Shown in pieces: positions 41,916-50,396 of a stretch of DNA of 50,396 nucleotides; within the stretch, counting starts at the first letter, position 1; each line of letters begins with the position of its first letter. The notes under the pieces are model-generated. The model was not told the origin of the DNA, ran no database searches, and was given only the letters and a program-made list of their open reading frames with translations. The stretch is from Hymenobacter telluris (GTDB lineage Bacteria > Bacteroidota > Bacteroidia > Cytophagales > Hymenobacteraceae): positions 1-50,396 of the forward strand of contig NZ_JAFLQZ010000027.1 of NCBI RefSeq assembly GCF_017313265.1. Direction: 5' to 3'. Made by a program: the position numbers and the translations under genes.

Positions 41916-43328
41916 CTATTTGGCTGCTCTCACGTCCAGGGCCGATAGGCGCGCTTTAGCGCTAAGCTTTTTGGCTGGGTAGTCGGAAGAGTAAATGGCG
42001 TTGGACTGATGGGAACTGGCCTTCATCAGCTTACGGTTCTTCAAGTAGTCTTTGGCCTCGTTGTAGATATCGGATTTGCGCTCGGCTTTCTCCAGCACCA
42101 CTTGGAAGTAGCGCCGGGCCACGCTCACGTTGTTCTCTTCCTCCGCAATTTTGGCCAGGTTGTAGTTGGCATGCACATAATATCCTACGCCAGTTTGCCC
42201 GGTAGCCTCCGAAAACACCACGCAACGCTGGAAGTAGTCTTTGGCTTTCGCTGAGTCCTTGTACTTGTTCTGGTTAAGCCAGCCTAAATAGTACGTGGCG
42301 TACCGGCCGCTGAACCCTTCGTAGCCGGGCATACCGCGGTTTAGCTTATCCAGAATATCGAGGCTGACCTGCTCGCATTTGCGGTGCTCTCCGTTGTTGA
42401 AGCACAGCATGGCGTAATACCGCTCGAAATAGCCATTGTCGGGGTATTCGGTGGCTAGCTTGCGGGCTACTTGCAAGGCGGCGGCCGAGTTGTTTTCCCG
42501 CTCACTGCCCAGTATTTTCATCAGAAAAAACTTGGCTTCGGGACCGGCATAGAAGCCGTTATCAGCCACGCTTTTAATTTGCTGTAAGCCCAACTGACGA
42601 TTGCCTTTCGGGAAAAGCAGCAGGATGGGGCGCAACCACGGATGCTCTTCGGAAATCCAGGCAGCGTAGTAATTGAACAAGCCCTGACCCAGTAAAAATT
42701 CGGGGCTCAGGCCGTTGGCTTCTTTGCTTTTGTCGAGGTAATCGAGGGCGCGCTTGCTGCTGATAGTGGCCTTGCGCAGGTCGTGGCGCTCAGCGTGCAG
42801 GCGGGCATCAAAGCCGTAAGCAGCCGCCAGGAAAAAACAGGCTTCGTAATTTTTATTGTCGATATCATAGAGCCGCTCACCTTTGGTAATGGCGGTATCC
42901 ATGTAGGCGAAAAACGTTTTGTCGTAGATGGTATTGGTAACGTTGCTGGGCATGATTTTCCACCAAGTGCTCAGCCCCATCAGGAAATAGGGCATGGGGT
43001 GCTGGGGGTAGCGGCGGCGCAACGAGCGAAACTGCTTCTCGGCTTGGTCGTGCTTGGAATTGTAGATGTTGTGTACGGCGCCGTCTAGCTCCGTCTGGAT
43101 ATCCTTGTTAAGGAGCAGCCAGTTTTTCATGTCCACTACGTCAGGCGATATGTCCACGTTTTCCAGCGCAATGTTGCGCATGCCATTCACCAGCGTTGAA
43201 TCCGGCAACTGAGCAAAGCAGGTAGTGGGCAGTATGAAGAAAGCTAGCAAAATATATCCTGCTAGCATCGCCGCCTGTTTTTTGATATTTGTAGACGTTA
43301 TTTGTATAGGATAGTATTTTTTCTTCAT
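41916..43328 (-). CDS. Secreted TPR-containing protein of unknown function
   Basis: 470 residues with an unusually long basic N-region (about 20 residues) before the signal-peptide core AAMLAGYILLAFFILPTTCFAQ; an internal Met21 is an alternative start. TPR-like helices fill about 85-440, for example AEKQFRSLRRRYPQHPMPYFLMG and KAKDYFQRCV. The C-terminus (residues 445-470) is low-complexity. No catalytic domain is seen. It is alone on its strand. The upstream region is AT-rich. Confidence 0.8.
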   Translation of the reverse strand: MKKKYYPIQITSTNIKKQAAMLAGYILLAFFILPTTCFAQLPDSTLVNGMRNIALENVDISPDVVDMKNWLLLNKDIQTELDGAVHNIYNSKHDQAEKQFRSLRRRYPQHPMPYFLMGLSTWWKIMPSNVTNTIYDKTFFAYMDTAITKGERLYDIDNKNYEACFFLAAAYGFDARLHAERHDLRKATISSKRALDYLDKSKEANGLSPEFLLGQGLFNYYAAWISEEHPWLRPILLLFPKGNRQLGLQQIKSVADNGFYAGPEAKFFLMKILGSERENNSAAALQVARKLATEYPDNGYFERYYAMLCFNNGEHRKCEQVSLDILDKLNRGMPGYEGFSGRYATYYLGWLNQNKYKDSAKAKDYFQRCVVFSEATGQTGVGYYVHANYNLAKIAEEENNVSVARRYFQVVLEKAERKSDIYNEAKDYLKNRKLMKASSHQSNAIYSSDYPAKKLSAKARLSALDVRAAK

Positions 43329-43602
43329 GGCTCAATCCTTTGAAGTGTAAAATTAGCCTATTATTAACGATTATATGCTGTGTTTGGATTGATAAATATA
43401 GGATATTAGTAACTATGATGAAAAACAAGATTGCTGTATTATAATAAGTTAAGGTAAATTATTGCTGCAACTAAAATTAATACTATTTAAATATGGGAGT
43501 AGGATGTGAAGTTTGCGCACAGGCTGTATGAGGTCGGATGCCTAGCGCGGTTAGCGGGCCCGATTATCTGCTTTCTACGCATGGGCTTGTTACCTTTGGG
43601 AT
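43329..43602. other. AT-rich gene-free divergent region
   Basis: Located between the divergent TPR and LutC-like genes. Apart from the -7 element at 43591-43598, no recognisable RNA gene or repeat is seen. Base composition is far below the window average in GC up to about 43500. Confidence 0.4.
43591..43598 (+). promoter_or_regulatory. -7 element (TACCTTTG) four bases before the LutC-like gene
   Basis: An exact TAnnTTTG match ending at 43598, with the ATG at 43603. Transcription would start at or very near the start codon, implying a leaderless mRNA. Confidence 0.55.
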
Positions 43603-44262
43603 ATGCCCGAATCGTCCCGCGACATTATTCTGCGCCGTATCCGCGAATCGCTCCGGCAGCCCACGCTGGCCAAGCCTGCTCCCGATTTCACTGCGCCGCT
43701 GCACCCGCGTGCCACCGGCGACTTGGCCGTGGCATTTGCTGAAAGTTTCGTGCGAGTAGGCGGGCAGCTATACTTCTGCGAGTCGGAGGAGCATTTCTAC
43801 GACCAGCTATTTGCCTACAAAAAGGAAAAAGCCCTGGAACACCTGTATGTATGGGAGCCGGAGCTGAAAAAGATTCTGCACGCCGGCGGGCTGGTCTTCA
43901 ACCAAGACGAGACGAAGTTTGTGGCGCATGCCGACGCTGGCCTGACAACCTGCGAGGCCCTGATTGCCCGCACCGGCAGCCTGCTGGTTTCGGCGGCTAC
44001 GAGCAGCGGGCGTCGCCTGAGCGTGTACCCCGATCAGCACTTGGTGCTGGCCCGTACCTCGCAGGTAGTGGCCGATATTGGGGACGCCCTGCGCAACCTG
44101 GAGTTGAAATACGGTCCGGAGCATCTGCCCTCCATGATTTCGCTTACCACCGGCCCCAGCCGCACGGCCGATATTGAAAAAACTCTTGTGCTCGGTGCCC
44201 ACGGTCCGCGCAGCCTTGTTTTGTTTTTGCTGGATGACGAAACCACCCCCTCGGCTGCCTGA
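43603..44262 (+). CDS. LUD-domain protein (LutC/YkgG-like)
   Basis: 219 residues. The LUD fold of LutC is visible from about 95 to 205: VFNQDETKFVAHADAGLTTCEALIARTGSLLVSAATSSGRRLSVYPDQHLVL and LPSMISLTTGPSRTADIEKTLVLGAHGPRSLVLFLL. In other bacteria LutC works with iron-sulfur proteins LutA and LutB in lactate oxidation. Neither is adjacent here, so the physiological role is unproven. The last 29 nt overlap the start of the LpxH-like gene. Confidence 0.9.
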   Translation: MPESSRDIILRRIRESLRQPTLAKPAPDFTAPLHPRATGDLAVAFAESFVRVGGQLYFCESEEHFYDQLFAYKKEKALEHLYVWEPELKKILHAGGLVFNQDETKFVAHADAGLTTCEALIARTGSLLVSAATSSGRRLSVYPDQHLVLARTSQVVADIGDALRNLELKYGPEHLPSMISLTTGPSRTADIEKTLVLGAHGPRSLVLFLLDDETTPSAA

Positions 44263-45019
44263 TCTGGCATTGCCCTCCGGAAAGCGCGTTTACTTTGCTT
44301 CCGATTTTCATCTTGGCGTTCCGGATGCGGCCAGCTCATTGGCGCGGGAGCGGCGCATTGTGCGTTGGCTGGATACTGTGGCCCAAGACGCCGCCGCCAT
44401 TTATCTGCTCGGCGACATTTTCGACTTCTGGTTTGAGTACAAGCACGCCATTCCGCGCGGCTTCATCCGGCTGCAAGGCAAGCTGGCTGAGCTGACCGAC
44501 GCGGGCCTGCCGGTTACGTTCTTTACCGGCAACCACGACATGTGGATGTTCGATTATTTCACTCAAGAGCTTGGCATCCCAATTCTGCGGCACCCGGTTA
44601 GCCAGCTGATTGGAGGGCGCGAGTTCCACATCGGGCACGGCGACGGCCTGGGGCCCAAGGATTACACCTATAAAGTACTGAAGCGGGTGTTTGCCTCGCC
44701 GGTGGCGCAGTGGCTGTTTGCGCGCCTTCACCCCAACTTAGGCATTGGCATTGCCAATGGCTGGAGCCGCCGCAGCCGGGTGCAGAACACCAAGGAAGAC
44801 GAGAAGTATTTCGGGGAAGAAGAATGGCTGCTGGTGTACTGCCGGGAGCTGGAAAAACTATTCCATCATGATTACTACGTGTTCGGGCACCGCCACCTGC
44901 CCCTCGACGTACCAGTAGCTCCCGGCAGTCGTTATTTGAATTTAGGCGAATGGGTCAATTATTGCTCCTACGGCGTGTATGATGGTAATGACTTGGTGTT
45001 GCAGCATTTCGAGAAGTAA
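44234..45019 (+). CDS. UDP-2,3-diacylglucosamine diphosphatase-like phosphoesterase (LpxH family)
   Basis: 261 residues from the ATG at 44234. The calcineurin-like metal site is complete: DFHLG (Asp24, His26), GDIFDFW, GNHD, HGDG and GHRHLPLD. The sequence resembles the Bacteroidota form of LpxH, which hydrolyses UDP-diacylglucosamine to lipid X in lipid A synthesis at the inner face of the membrane. A longer TTG-started frame (44174) is unlikely. It overlaps the LutC-like gene, and the next gene begins 10 nt later, so the three are probably one operon. Confidence 0.9.
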   Translation: MTKPPPRLPDLALPSGKRVYFASDFHLGVPDAASSLARERRIVRWLDTVAQDAAAIYLLGDIFDFWFEYKHAIPRGFIRLQGKLAELTDAGLPVTFFTGNHDMWMFDYFTQELGIPILRHPVSQLIGGREFHIGHGDGLGPKDYTYKVLKRVFASPVAQWLFARLHPNLGIGIANGWSRRSRVQNTKEDEKYFGEEEWLLVYCRELEKLFHHDYYVFGHRHLPLDVPVAPGSRYLNLGEWVNYCSYGVYDGNDLVLQHFEK

Positions 45020-45029
45020 GAGCTTAGAA

Positions 45030-45974
45030 GTGAGAACCGAGAGCATAGGGCCAACAGCTATTAAGAGGTGGTTTGGGCTCGGGCTGCTTTTAGTTCTTAG
45101 CTCTTGCTTTTTGGTTCCGTGCTACGCCCAAATCAACGTGCCCACGCCGGCTTCGGTGTTGCCACCCAGCCAGCAGCCCACTCCGGCGCAGGCAGCTCCG
45201 GCCGTTGCCAAGCCAGACGCACCCACTGCTTCCGCCTGGACGCTGGTGCGCACCATTGCGCTGCCCCGGTCGGGCGTGGCCTCGCTTGACAGGCGTGGCA
45301 CGCTGTACGTAGCCGATGCGCAAAACAACGTGCGGCAATACGGAGCCGATGGGCAGTTGCTGAACACCTACTCGCCCCCGCTGCCGGGGCACATTGCGCA
45401 GATTGAGGCTTGGAACACCACCAAGATTCTGGTTTTCTACGACGACCGGCAGGAATTACTGCTCCTCGACCGGTTTGCCGCGCCCATCAGCCAGTTCAAT
45501 CTGTTGGATTTGCTGGATGGTACCGCCCGCGCCACCACCCTAGCCCCCGACGACCGGCTGTGGCTGCTCAACGAATCAGACCTGACCCTGCGCCAGTTCG
45601 ATCCGGCGCAACCCCGCAACACCCGCAATACCCCGCTCGACCTGCTGATTGGGCGTTCCAAGCCCGATTTTCGCTTTCTGCGCGAGTATCAGAACAACCT
45701 GTATCTGGTGGATAGGGTGAACGGGATTTACGTGTTCGATAACCTGGGCAACTACCGCAAAAAACTGCCCTTCGCCAACCTGACGACCATCGGCTTCCGG
45801 GGCGACGAGCTGTACTTTCTGGCCGATGGTGCTGTGCAGCTGTTCCACCTTTACAACCTTACCCAACGGGCTCTGCCACTGCCCGTCCCGGCTGCTGAGG
45901 TGCGGCAGATTCTGCTGGGTGAAGGGTACGCCTACGTTTTTACGGCGGCAGGCGTGCAAGTGTACAAGCTGTAG
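45030..45974 (+). CDS. Secreted beta-propeller-like protein of unknown function
   Basis: 314 residues from a GTG at 45030, 10 nt after the lpxH-like stop. A signal peptide (KRWFGLGLLLVLSSCFLVPCYAQ) contains a Cys, but the lipobox is not convincing. A Pro/Ala-rich linker (about 35-65) leads to repeated blade-like strands, for example GTLYVADAQNNVRQYGADGQ and NGIYVFDNLGNYRKKL, as in NHL or PQQ-type propellers. It is probably periplasmic or on the outer membrane. Cotranscription with the LpxH-like gene hints at an envelope role. An earlier in-frame ATG at 44979 overlaps lpxH and lacks a signal. Confidence 0.8.
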   Translation: MRTESIGPTAIKRWFGLGLLLVLSSCFLVPCYAQINVPTPASVLPPSQQPTPAQAAPAVAKPDAPTASAWTLVRTIALPRSGVASLDRRGTLYVADAQNNVRQYGADGQLLNTYSPPLPGHIAQIEAWNTTKILVFYDDRQELLLLDRFAAPISQFNLLDLLDGTARATTLAPDDRLWLLNESDLTLRQFDPAQPRNTRNTPLDLLIGRSKPDFRFLREYQNNLYLVDRVNGIYVFDNLGNYRKKLPFANLTTIGFRGDELYFLADGAVQLFHLYNLTQRALPLPVPAAEVRQILLGEGYAYVFTAAGVQVYKL

Positions 45975-46163
45975 CACAAAGCTCCGCCTCACGCCGTAGC
46001 CTACAGTTGCTTAGCCTTCCATTACCCATACCAAGTTTTCGAGGGAGGCTAGGAGCCTGAGTGCGAGCAAGCTGGGCAATAACCCCGGTGTAAGACCAGC
46101 CGTTAGCCTTGTACCGGTTGCAACCGGCCTGCTCCTTATCTACTTCCAAAACCTTACCTTGCT

Positions 46164-47327
46164 ATGAAGGCACTAGTGTACCACGGTATGAAAGACGTGC
46201 GCGTCGATACCGTTGATGATCCGAAAATCGAAGACGCGCGCGACGCCATTATCCGGGTGACCAGTACCGCCATTTGCGGTTCCGATTTGCACATCTACAA
46301 TGGCAGTATTCCGCAGCCCCGGCCCATGGTACTTGGGCACGAGTTCATGGGCATTGTAGAGGAAGTAGGTAAAGGCGTCGGGGGCAAGCTCAAGGTCGGC
46401 GACCGGGTGGTGGTGCCGTTTCCGGTGGCCTGCGGCACTTGCTACTTCTGCAACCACGAGCTGCCCGGCCACTGCGAAAACTCCAACCCCGAACACTACG
46501 GCCCCGAAGGCGGCTTGCTGACCGAAAAAGGCGGCGCCCTCTTTGGCTACACCGATTTGTACGGCGGCTACAACGGCGGCCAGGCCGAGTACGTGCGTGT
46601 ACCCTACGCCGACTTCGGCCCGCGCGTCATTCCTGATTCGCTGACCGACGAGCAGGCACTGTTCCTGACCGATATTTTCCCAACTGGCTACTCTGGCATC
46701 GACTGGGCCGACGTGAAAGGCGGTGAAATCATTGCCATTTTCGGGTCGGGGCCGGTGGGTATTATGGCGGCCAAATCGGCATGGCTGCGCGGGGCGGCCC
46801 GCGTGATTATCGTAGACACCCAGCAATACCGCCTCGACAAAGCCAAGGCGTCGGCTAATGTGGAAACCATTCTGTGGGAAAACGCCAAAGATGTGGTAGA
46901 GCAAATCCGGGCCATGAGCGAAGGACGTGGGGCCGACGTGTGCGTGGAAGCCGTAGGGTTCGAGCCCGACCGGGACCTGCTCGACCGGGCTAAGGCCGTT
47001 ATCAACCTGGAGAAAGGCTCGCCGAAAGTGCTGGAAGCCTGCATGAGTGCCGTGCGCCGCGGCGGTACCGTCACGATTCTGGGCGTGTACGGCACACCGT
47101 TCGACAACTTCCCGGTGGGGCAGCTTTTCGACAAAGGCATCAAGCTAATGGGGGGACAAGCCCCGGCGCACAAGCATATCGACAAGCTGCTACAATACGT
47201 CATCGACGGCAAAGTGGTGCTTGACGATATTATTTCGCACCGCCTGCCGCTGGCCGAAGCCGCCCACGGCTACGACATCTTCCGCAACAAGAAAGACAAC
47301 TGCCTGAAAGTGGTGCTGAAGCCATAG
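46164..47327 (+). CDS. Zinc-dependent alcohol dehydrogenase, formaldehyde-dehydrogenase-like
   Basis: 387 residues, medium-chain dehydrogenase. The catalytic zinc site uses Cys in AICGSDLHIY and GHE. The structural zinc loop (about 95-115, CGTCYFCNHELPGHCENSNP) has four cysteines. The NAD-binding loop is FGSGPVGIM with the following VIIVD. An insertion around 270-285 resembles the glutathione-independent formaldehyde dehydrogenase subgroup. Substrates cannot be set by sequence. It has its own terminator. A near-match TACCTTG lies three bases before the ATG. Confidence 0.9.
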   Translation: MKALVYHGMKDVRVDTVDDPKIEDARDAIIRVTSTAICGSDLHIYNGSIPQPRPMVLGHEFMGIVEEVGKGVGGKLKVGDRVVVPFPVACGTCYFCNHELPGHCENSNPEHYGPEGGLLTEKGGALFGYTDLYGGYNGGQAEYVRVPYADFGPRVIPDSLTDEQALFLTDIFPTGYSGIDWADVKGGEIIAIFGSGPVGIMAAKSAWLRGAARVIIVDTQQYRLDKAKASANVETILWENAKDVVEQIRAMSEGRGADVCVEAVGFEPDRDLLDRAKAVINLEKGSPKVLEACMSAVRRGGTVTILGVYGTPFDNFPVGQLFDKGIKLMGGQAPAHKHIDKLLQYVIDGKVVLDDIISHRLPLAEAAHGYDIFRNKKDNCLKVVLKP

Positions 47328-47357
47328 TACGGTTTGCTCGTCTTTATTACAGCGTAG

Positions 47358-47386
47358 AAAGAGCCTGCTGCTAGCAGGCTCTTTTT
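47358..47386 (+). terminator. Intrinsic terminator after the dehydrogenase
   Basis: A stem AAAGAGCCTGCT / AGCAGGCTCTTT with a 3-nt loop and T run, 30 nt after the stop. Confidence 0.9.
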
Positions 47387-47433
47387 GCATTTTAAAGCGG
47401 CTTACGAAGGCGCTATATGTTTAACTTAAAGCG

Positions 47434-47539
47434 GTTTTGGAGGTAGGGGCGGGGCTTGCCCCCGCCCTTACGCCGGCGCCTTTTCAACGATTTCGTTCGA
47501 CGAGGTGCGGGGGGCAAGCCCCGCCCCTACCTCCAAAAC
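47434..47539. repeat. Perfect 30-bp inverted repeat with 46-nt spacer
   Basis: The arms 47434-47463 and 47510-47539 are exact reverse complements (core GGTAGGGGCGGGGCTTGCC). GC-rich motifs of this sort recur in Bacteroidota intergenic DNA. It lies just upstream of the protease promoter. Confidence 0.75.
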
Positions 47540-47591
47540 TGCTGTGTGCAGGGTGGTTTTTGCCGCGCCGTGCATAAGTGAGGGTTTTTGT

Positions 47592-47599
47592 TAACTTTG
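47592..47599 (+). promoter_or_regulatory. -7 element of the S8 protease gene (TAACTTTG)
   Basis: An exact TAnnTTTG match 57 nt before the ATG at 47656. A GTG at 47578 in the same frame lies upstream of this element and so is not the real start. Confidence 0.55.
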
Positions 47600-47655
47600 A
47601 AAGAAGCCGCGCCGTAAGATATTGCCCGGCGGGATGCGCCGATTTACTATCGTCT

Positions 47656-50307
47656 ATGTTACTCAATGCTATCCGGGGCTGGCTTCGGGTCTGTCTCCCG
47701 CTTAGTGTATGGGTTATGGCTGGCACCGGCCCGTTGGCAGCTCAGCACAAACTGACTCCTGAGGTCAGCAAACTAGCGCCCACAGTTCGAGCAACGGGTT
47801 CCGGCAAGCAAACCGTGCGGGTGAGCGTTGTAAACCGGGCCGCATTCAGGGAGTGGGCGCGCCAGACGTTGCCGGGTACCCGAGTACAGGATGAGCCTAG
47901 TCAGCCAGATTTGGTGTTGGTGGCCGGACTAACCAAGGCGCAACTAGAGGTGCTGCTCGCCTCGCCCTTGGTGCAGTTTGTGGATGCGCCCAACCGCCCC
48001 GCTCACGAAGAGCGGCGCCTAGACCGAGCCAATCCGGTGGTGAATGGGGTGGCAGCGGTGCACCGGCAGTATCCGGCGCTTACGGGGCAGGGCCTCACGG
48101 TTTCGGTGAAGGAAAACCTGTTCGACCCTACCGATATTGATTTTAAAGGCCGGATAGTTGACGTAACAGCTTCCTCGGCGCCAGTGTCGGAGCACGCCTC
48201 CGTAATGGCTTCACTTATTGCAGGGGGCGGCAACTCGGCCCCTAGCGGCAAGGGGGCTGCCTGGCAAGCCCGCCTCACCCCGGCCGACTATGCCAACCTG
48301 CTGCCCGATAACCTGACCGACCTGAACCGGCGCGGCGTAAGTGTGCAAAACCACTCCTACGGCACTGGCCTCGAAAATTATTACGGCCTCGAATCCCGCG
48401 CCTACGATGCCCAGGCGCGGCAGAACCCAGCACTGCTGCACGTGTTTTCCTCGGGCAACTCCGGCAACCTGGCTCCTGACACCGGACGGTACGAGGGTCT
48501 GAGCGCAGTGGCCAACCTAACGGGGCAGTTCAAGATGTCGAAGAACACGCTGAGCGTGGGTGCTACTGATGCGCAAGGTGTAGTAGCGCTTTTAAGCTCC
48601 CGGGGGCCCGCCTACGATGGCCGCGTGAAGCCCGAACTGGTGGCTTTCGGCGACGATGGTTCTTCCGATGCCGCAGCGCTGGTGTCGGGTATCAGCCTGC
48701 TGGCTCAGCAAGCCTACCGCAACCTGAATGGTGGCGCGCTACCTCCCAGCTCGTTGGTAAAAGCCGCTCTGCTCAACAGCGCCGACGATACGGGCCGCCC
48801 CGAAGTGAATTTTGAATCAGGCTTCGGGCAGGTGGATGCGCTGGGCACCGTGCGAACTATTCTGGATGGACGCTACCAAACTGGTACAGTAGGGCAGGGG
48901 CAACGGGAGCGGTTTCAGATAATGCCGCCCTTAGATGCTCGAAAGCTTAAAGTAACTCTCGTTTGGACCGATCCTGAAGCTGCTGCTAACGCTTCTCAGG
49001 CTCTGGTTAATGATTTAGACTTGGAAGTGTTCATGGTAGACTACCGTAGCATTCGTACGGTCCGCTATTTGCCTTGGACGCTAAGTGCCTATCCAAACCT
49101 GGATTCGTTGAGGTTGCCAGCTCGTCGGCGCGCTGACCATATCAACAACGTTGAGCAGGTGACTGTAGCAACTGAGGATTCTGTCTACTATATGGTAATC
49201 GTGCGTGGCTTCAACGTAACGGCTGGGCCGCAGGCGTTCAGTGTGGCGTATGAGTTCGAGCAGGAGTTTGAATGGCTGGCTCCGCTGACTACGCGCAGCT
49301 TTCAGGCGGGCGCCACCGAGCAGATACGCTGGCAATGGGCCGGGCCAGCTACCACTGCCCGCCTGGAATACAAGCCGCTTAGTGCCACCAGCTGGCAGCT
49401 CATCACCCCCAGCCTCGACCTTAGCCAAGGCAGTTACGCGTGGCAGGTACCCGATATAGCCGCGCCGGTGCAGTTGCGCTTAGTCACGGCTGATACCACC
49501 TATGTGTCCGATACCGTAGCGGTTACGCGGGCTTTGGAACTGCAAGTTGGATATGCTTGTGCCGAAGAGGGGCTGCTGTACTGGAACCGGGTGCCGGGAG
49601 CCACCGCCTACCAAGTGTACCGGCTGGGCGCCACGCATTTGCAACCGTTCCAAATCACCACCGATACCACGCTGGTACTTTCCAAAGCGCAGCAAGACAT
49701 AGCCAGCCAGTACGCGGTAGAACCCGTGTTGGGGCCAGTACGCGGTACGCGCAGCATCACGCTCGATTTGGCCAACACGGGCCTTAATTGCTATATCCGG
49801 TCGTTTGTGCCGCGCCAAGTAGTTGCCGATACGGTGCAGCTGCAACTAGAACTGGGTAGTACGTTCCGGCTACAATCGGTGGAGTTGCAGCGCCGGGAGC
49901 AGGGCGAATTTCAACCCATTCAAACCATCCGCTCGGCCTTCACGCTTAGTACCACATTCACAGACCTTACCGCTGCTACCGGCCGCAACGAGTATCGGGT
50001 GCGGCTACAGGATACCAACGGCCGCGTTTTCTACAGCCAAACAGAAGCCGCCTACCTGGTCCGCCCCAACGACCTGCTGGTATTCCCGGTGCCGGTAGTG
50101 GTAGGGGAGCCGCTGCGCGTAGTTGGGGAGCCAGGAGTGCCGCTGCATTTGCACCTCTTCGACAGCCTCGGGCGGTTAGTGCGCGAAACCACTGTGGAGG
50201 GAACCATCAACGACTTCGATACCAACGGGCTACGGGCTGGGGTGTACATGCTGCGTGCTCGTACGGCCACCGGCGCTACCATCACCCGCCGGATTGTGCT
50301 GCTCTAA
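47656..50307 (+). CDS. Secreted S8 (subtilisin-like) serine protease with T9SS sorting domain
   Basis: 883 residues from the ATG at 47656. Signal peptide (1-30), then a short propeptide-like region (51-112, inhibitor-fold pattern). The S8 domain (about 130-420) shows His180 (SEHASVMASLIAGGG), the oxyanion Asn268 (FSSGNSGN) and Ser337 (GSSDAAALVSG). At the position of the usual catalytic Asp (VxVxD) there is Glu153 (LTVSVKENLFD), an Asp-to-Glu change. Beta-sandwich domains (about 420-780) precede a C-terminal T9SS type A domain (LLVFPVPVVVGEPLRV...GLRAGVYMLRA). It is exported and likely degrades proteins outside the cell. Confidence 0.92.
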   Translation: MLLNAIRGWLRVCLPLSVWVMAGTGPLAAQHKLTPEVSKLAPTVRATGSGKQTVRVSVVNRAAFREWARQTLPGTRVQDEPSQPDLVLVAGLTKAQLEVLLASPLVQFVDAPNRPAHEERRLDRANPVVNGVAAVHRQYPALTGQGLTVSVKENLFDPTDIDFKGRIVDVTASSAPVSEHASVMASLIAGGGNSAPSGKGAAWQARLTPADYANLLPDNLTDLNRRGVSVQNHSYGTGLENYYGLESRAYDAQARQNPALLHVFSSGNSGNLAPDTGRYEGLSAVANLTGQFKMSKNTLSVGATDAQGVVALLSSRGPAYDGRVKPELVAFGDDGSSDAAALVSGISLLAQQAYRNLNGGALPPSSLVKAALLNSADDTGRPEVNFESGFGQVDALGTVRTILDGRYQTGTVGQGQRERFQIMPPLDARKLKVTLVWTDPEAAANASQALVNDLDLEVFMVDYRSIRTVRYLPWTLSAYPNLDSLRLPARRRADHINNVEQVTVATEDSVYYMVIVRGFNVTAGPQAFSVAYEFEQEFEWLAPLTTRSFQAGATEQIRWQWAGPATTARLEYKPLSATSWQLITPSLDLSQGSYAWQVPDIAAPVQLRLVTADTTYVSDTVAVTRALELQVGYACAEEGLLYWNRVPGATAYQVYRLGATHLQPFQITTDTTLVLSKAQQDIASQYAVEPVLGPVRGTRSITLDLANTGLNCYIRSFVPRQVVADTVQLQLELGSTFRLQSVELQRREQGEFQPIQTIRSAFTLSTTFTDLTAATGRNEYRVRLQDTNGRVFYSQTEAAYLVRPNDLLVFPVPVVVGEPLRVVGEPGVPLHLHLFDSLGRLVRETTVEGTINDFDTNGLRAGVYMLRARTATGATITRRIVLL

Positions 50308-50396
50308 TTCGCTAATAGTTAAGAACGTGTTTGGGAATTACGCACAAGTAGCTCGTCGGAGGGACAGAGTTAAGTTAGCAACTAGCAGCCAAGCGG

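Noticed and set aside
1..50396. tRNA, rRNA, riboswitch or insertion-sequence genes
   Set aside because: Reading the intergenic stretches gave no cloverleaf, conserved rRNA or riboswitch core, or transposase motif. This was by eye only; tRNAscan-SE and an Rfam scan would decide.

Overview
The window reads as a chromosomal segment of a Bacteroidota bacterium, most likely Hymenobacter or a close relative in the Cytophagales. The evidence is: C-terminal type IX secretion sorting domains, a PorE-like TPR/PD40/OmpA protein, a GWxTD protein, a DUF2723 membrane protein, a periplasmic-propeller hybrid histidine kinase, promoters of the Bacteroidota TAnnTTTG (-7) type, and few Shine-Dalgarno sequences in a fairly GC-rich genome. 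The genus is an inference; there is no rRNA here. No tRNA, rRNA, CRISPR array, insertion sequence or phage gene was recognised.

Layout. 1-8.5 kb: housekeeping genes (rdgB, type B L31, a GlmU-like nucleotidyltransferase, holB, hemC, a DUF2238 membrane protein, a secreted cyclophilin, an RmlD-like reductase). 8.6-15.2 kb: the most unusual part. A 72-residue protein, two Opp-type permeases, an oligopeptide-binding lipoprotein and a secreted protein made of seven copies of a 10-12 residue unit all lie on the minus strand. A 509-residue helical-repeat protein of unknown function is transcribed divergently. A composite non-coding element is duplicated at the two ends of the transporter block. 15.3-20.3 kb: PKD protein, LytTR response regulator and hybrid kinase, which together contain every residue of a His-Asp-His-Asp phosphorelay. 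20.5-24.1 kb: PorE-like protein, TPR protein and a small protein. 24.3-29.4 kb: bacilliredoxin, M3 peptidase and RecQ, with two inverted copies of a 44-nt repeat. 29.5-34.0 kb: arabinose-5-phosphate isomerase and mannose-1-phosphate guanylyltransferase (envelope sugar supply), RlmB and a GWxTD protein. 34.1-43.3 kb: DUF2723 protein, T9SS cupredoxin, BirA, RsfS, FtsH and a TPR protein. 43.6-50.4 kb: LutC-like protein, LpxH-like phosphatase, a propeller-like secreted protein, a zinc alcohol dehydrogenase and a T9SS-secreted S8 protease.

The best candidate for an undescribed system is the 8.6-15.2 kb locus. A secreted multi-copy repeat peptide sits directly upstream of an oligopeptide-uptake cluster and divergent from a TPR-like protein. 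This resembles in outline the Firmicute RRNPP logic (exported propeptide, Opp import, TPR receptor), but the functional reading is inference. Other points are perfect 30-44 bp palindromes between convergent genes, several families of intergenic inverted repeats, two apparently leaderless promoters, and stacked hairpins just before ftsH.
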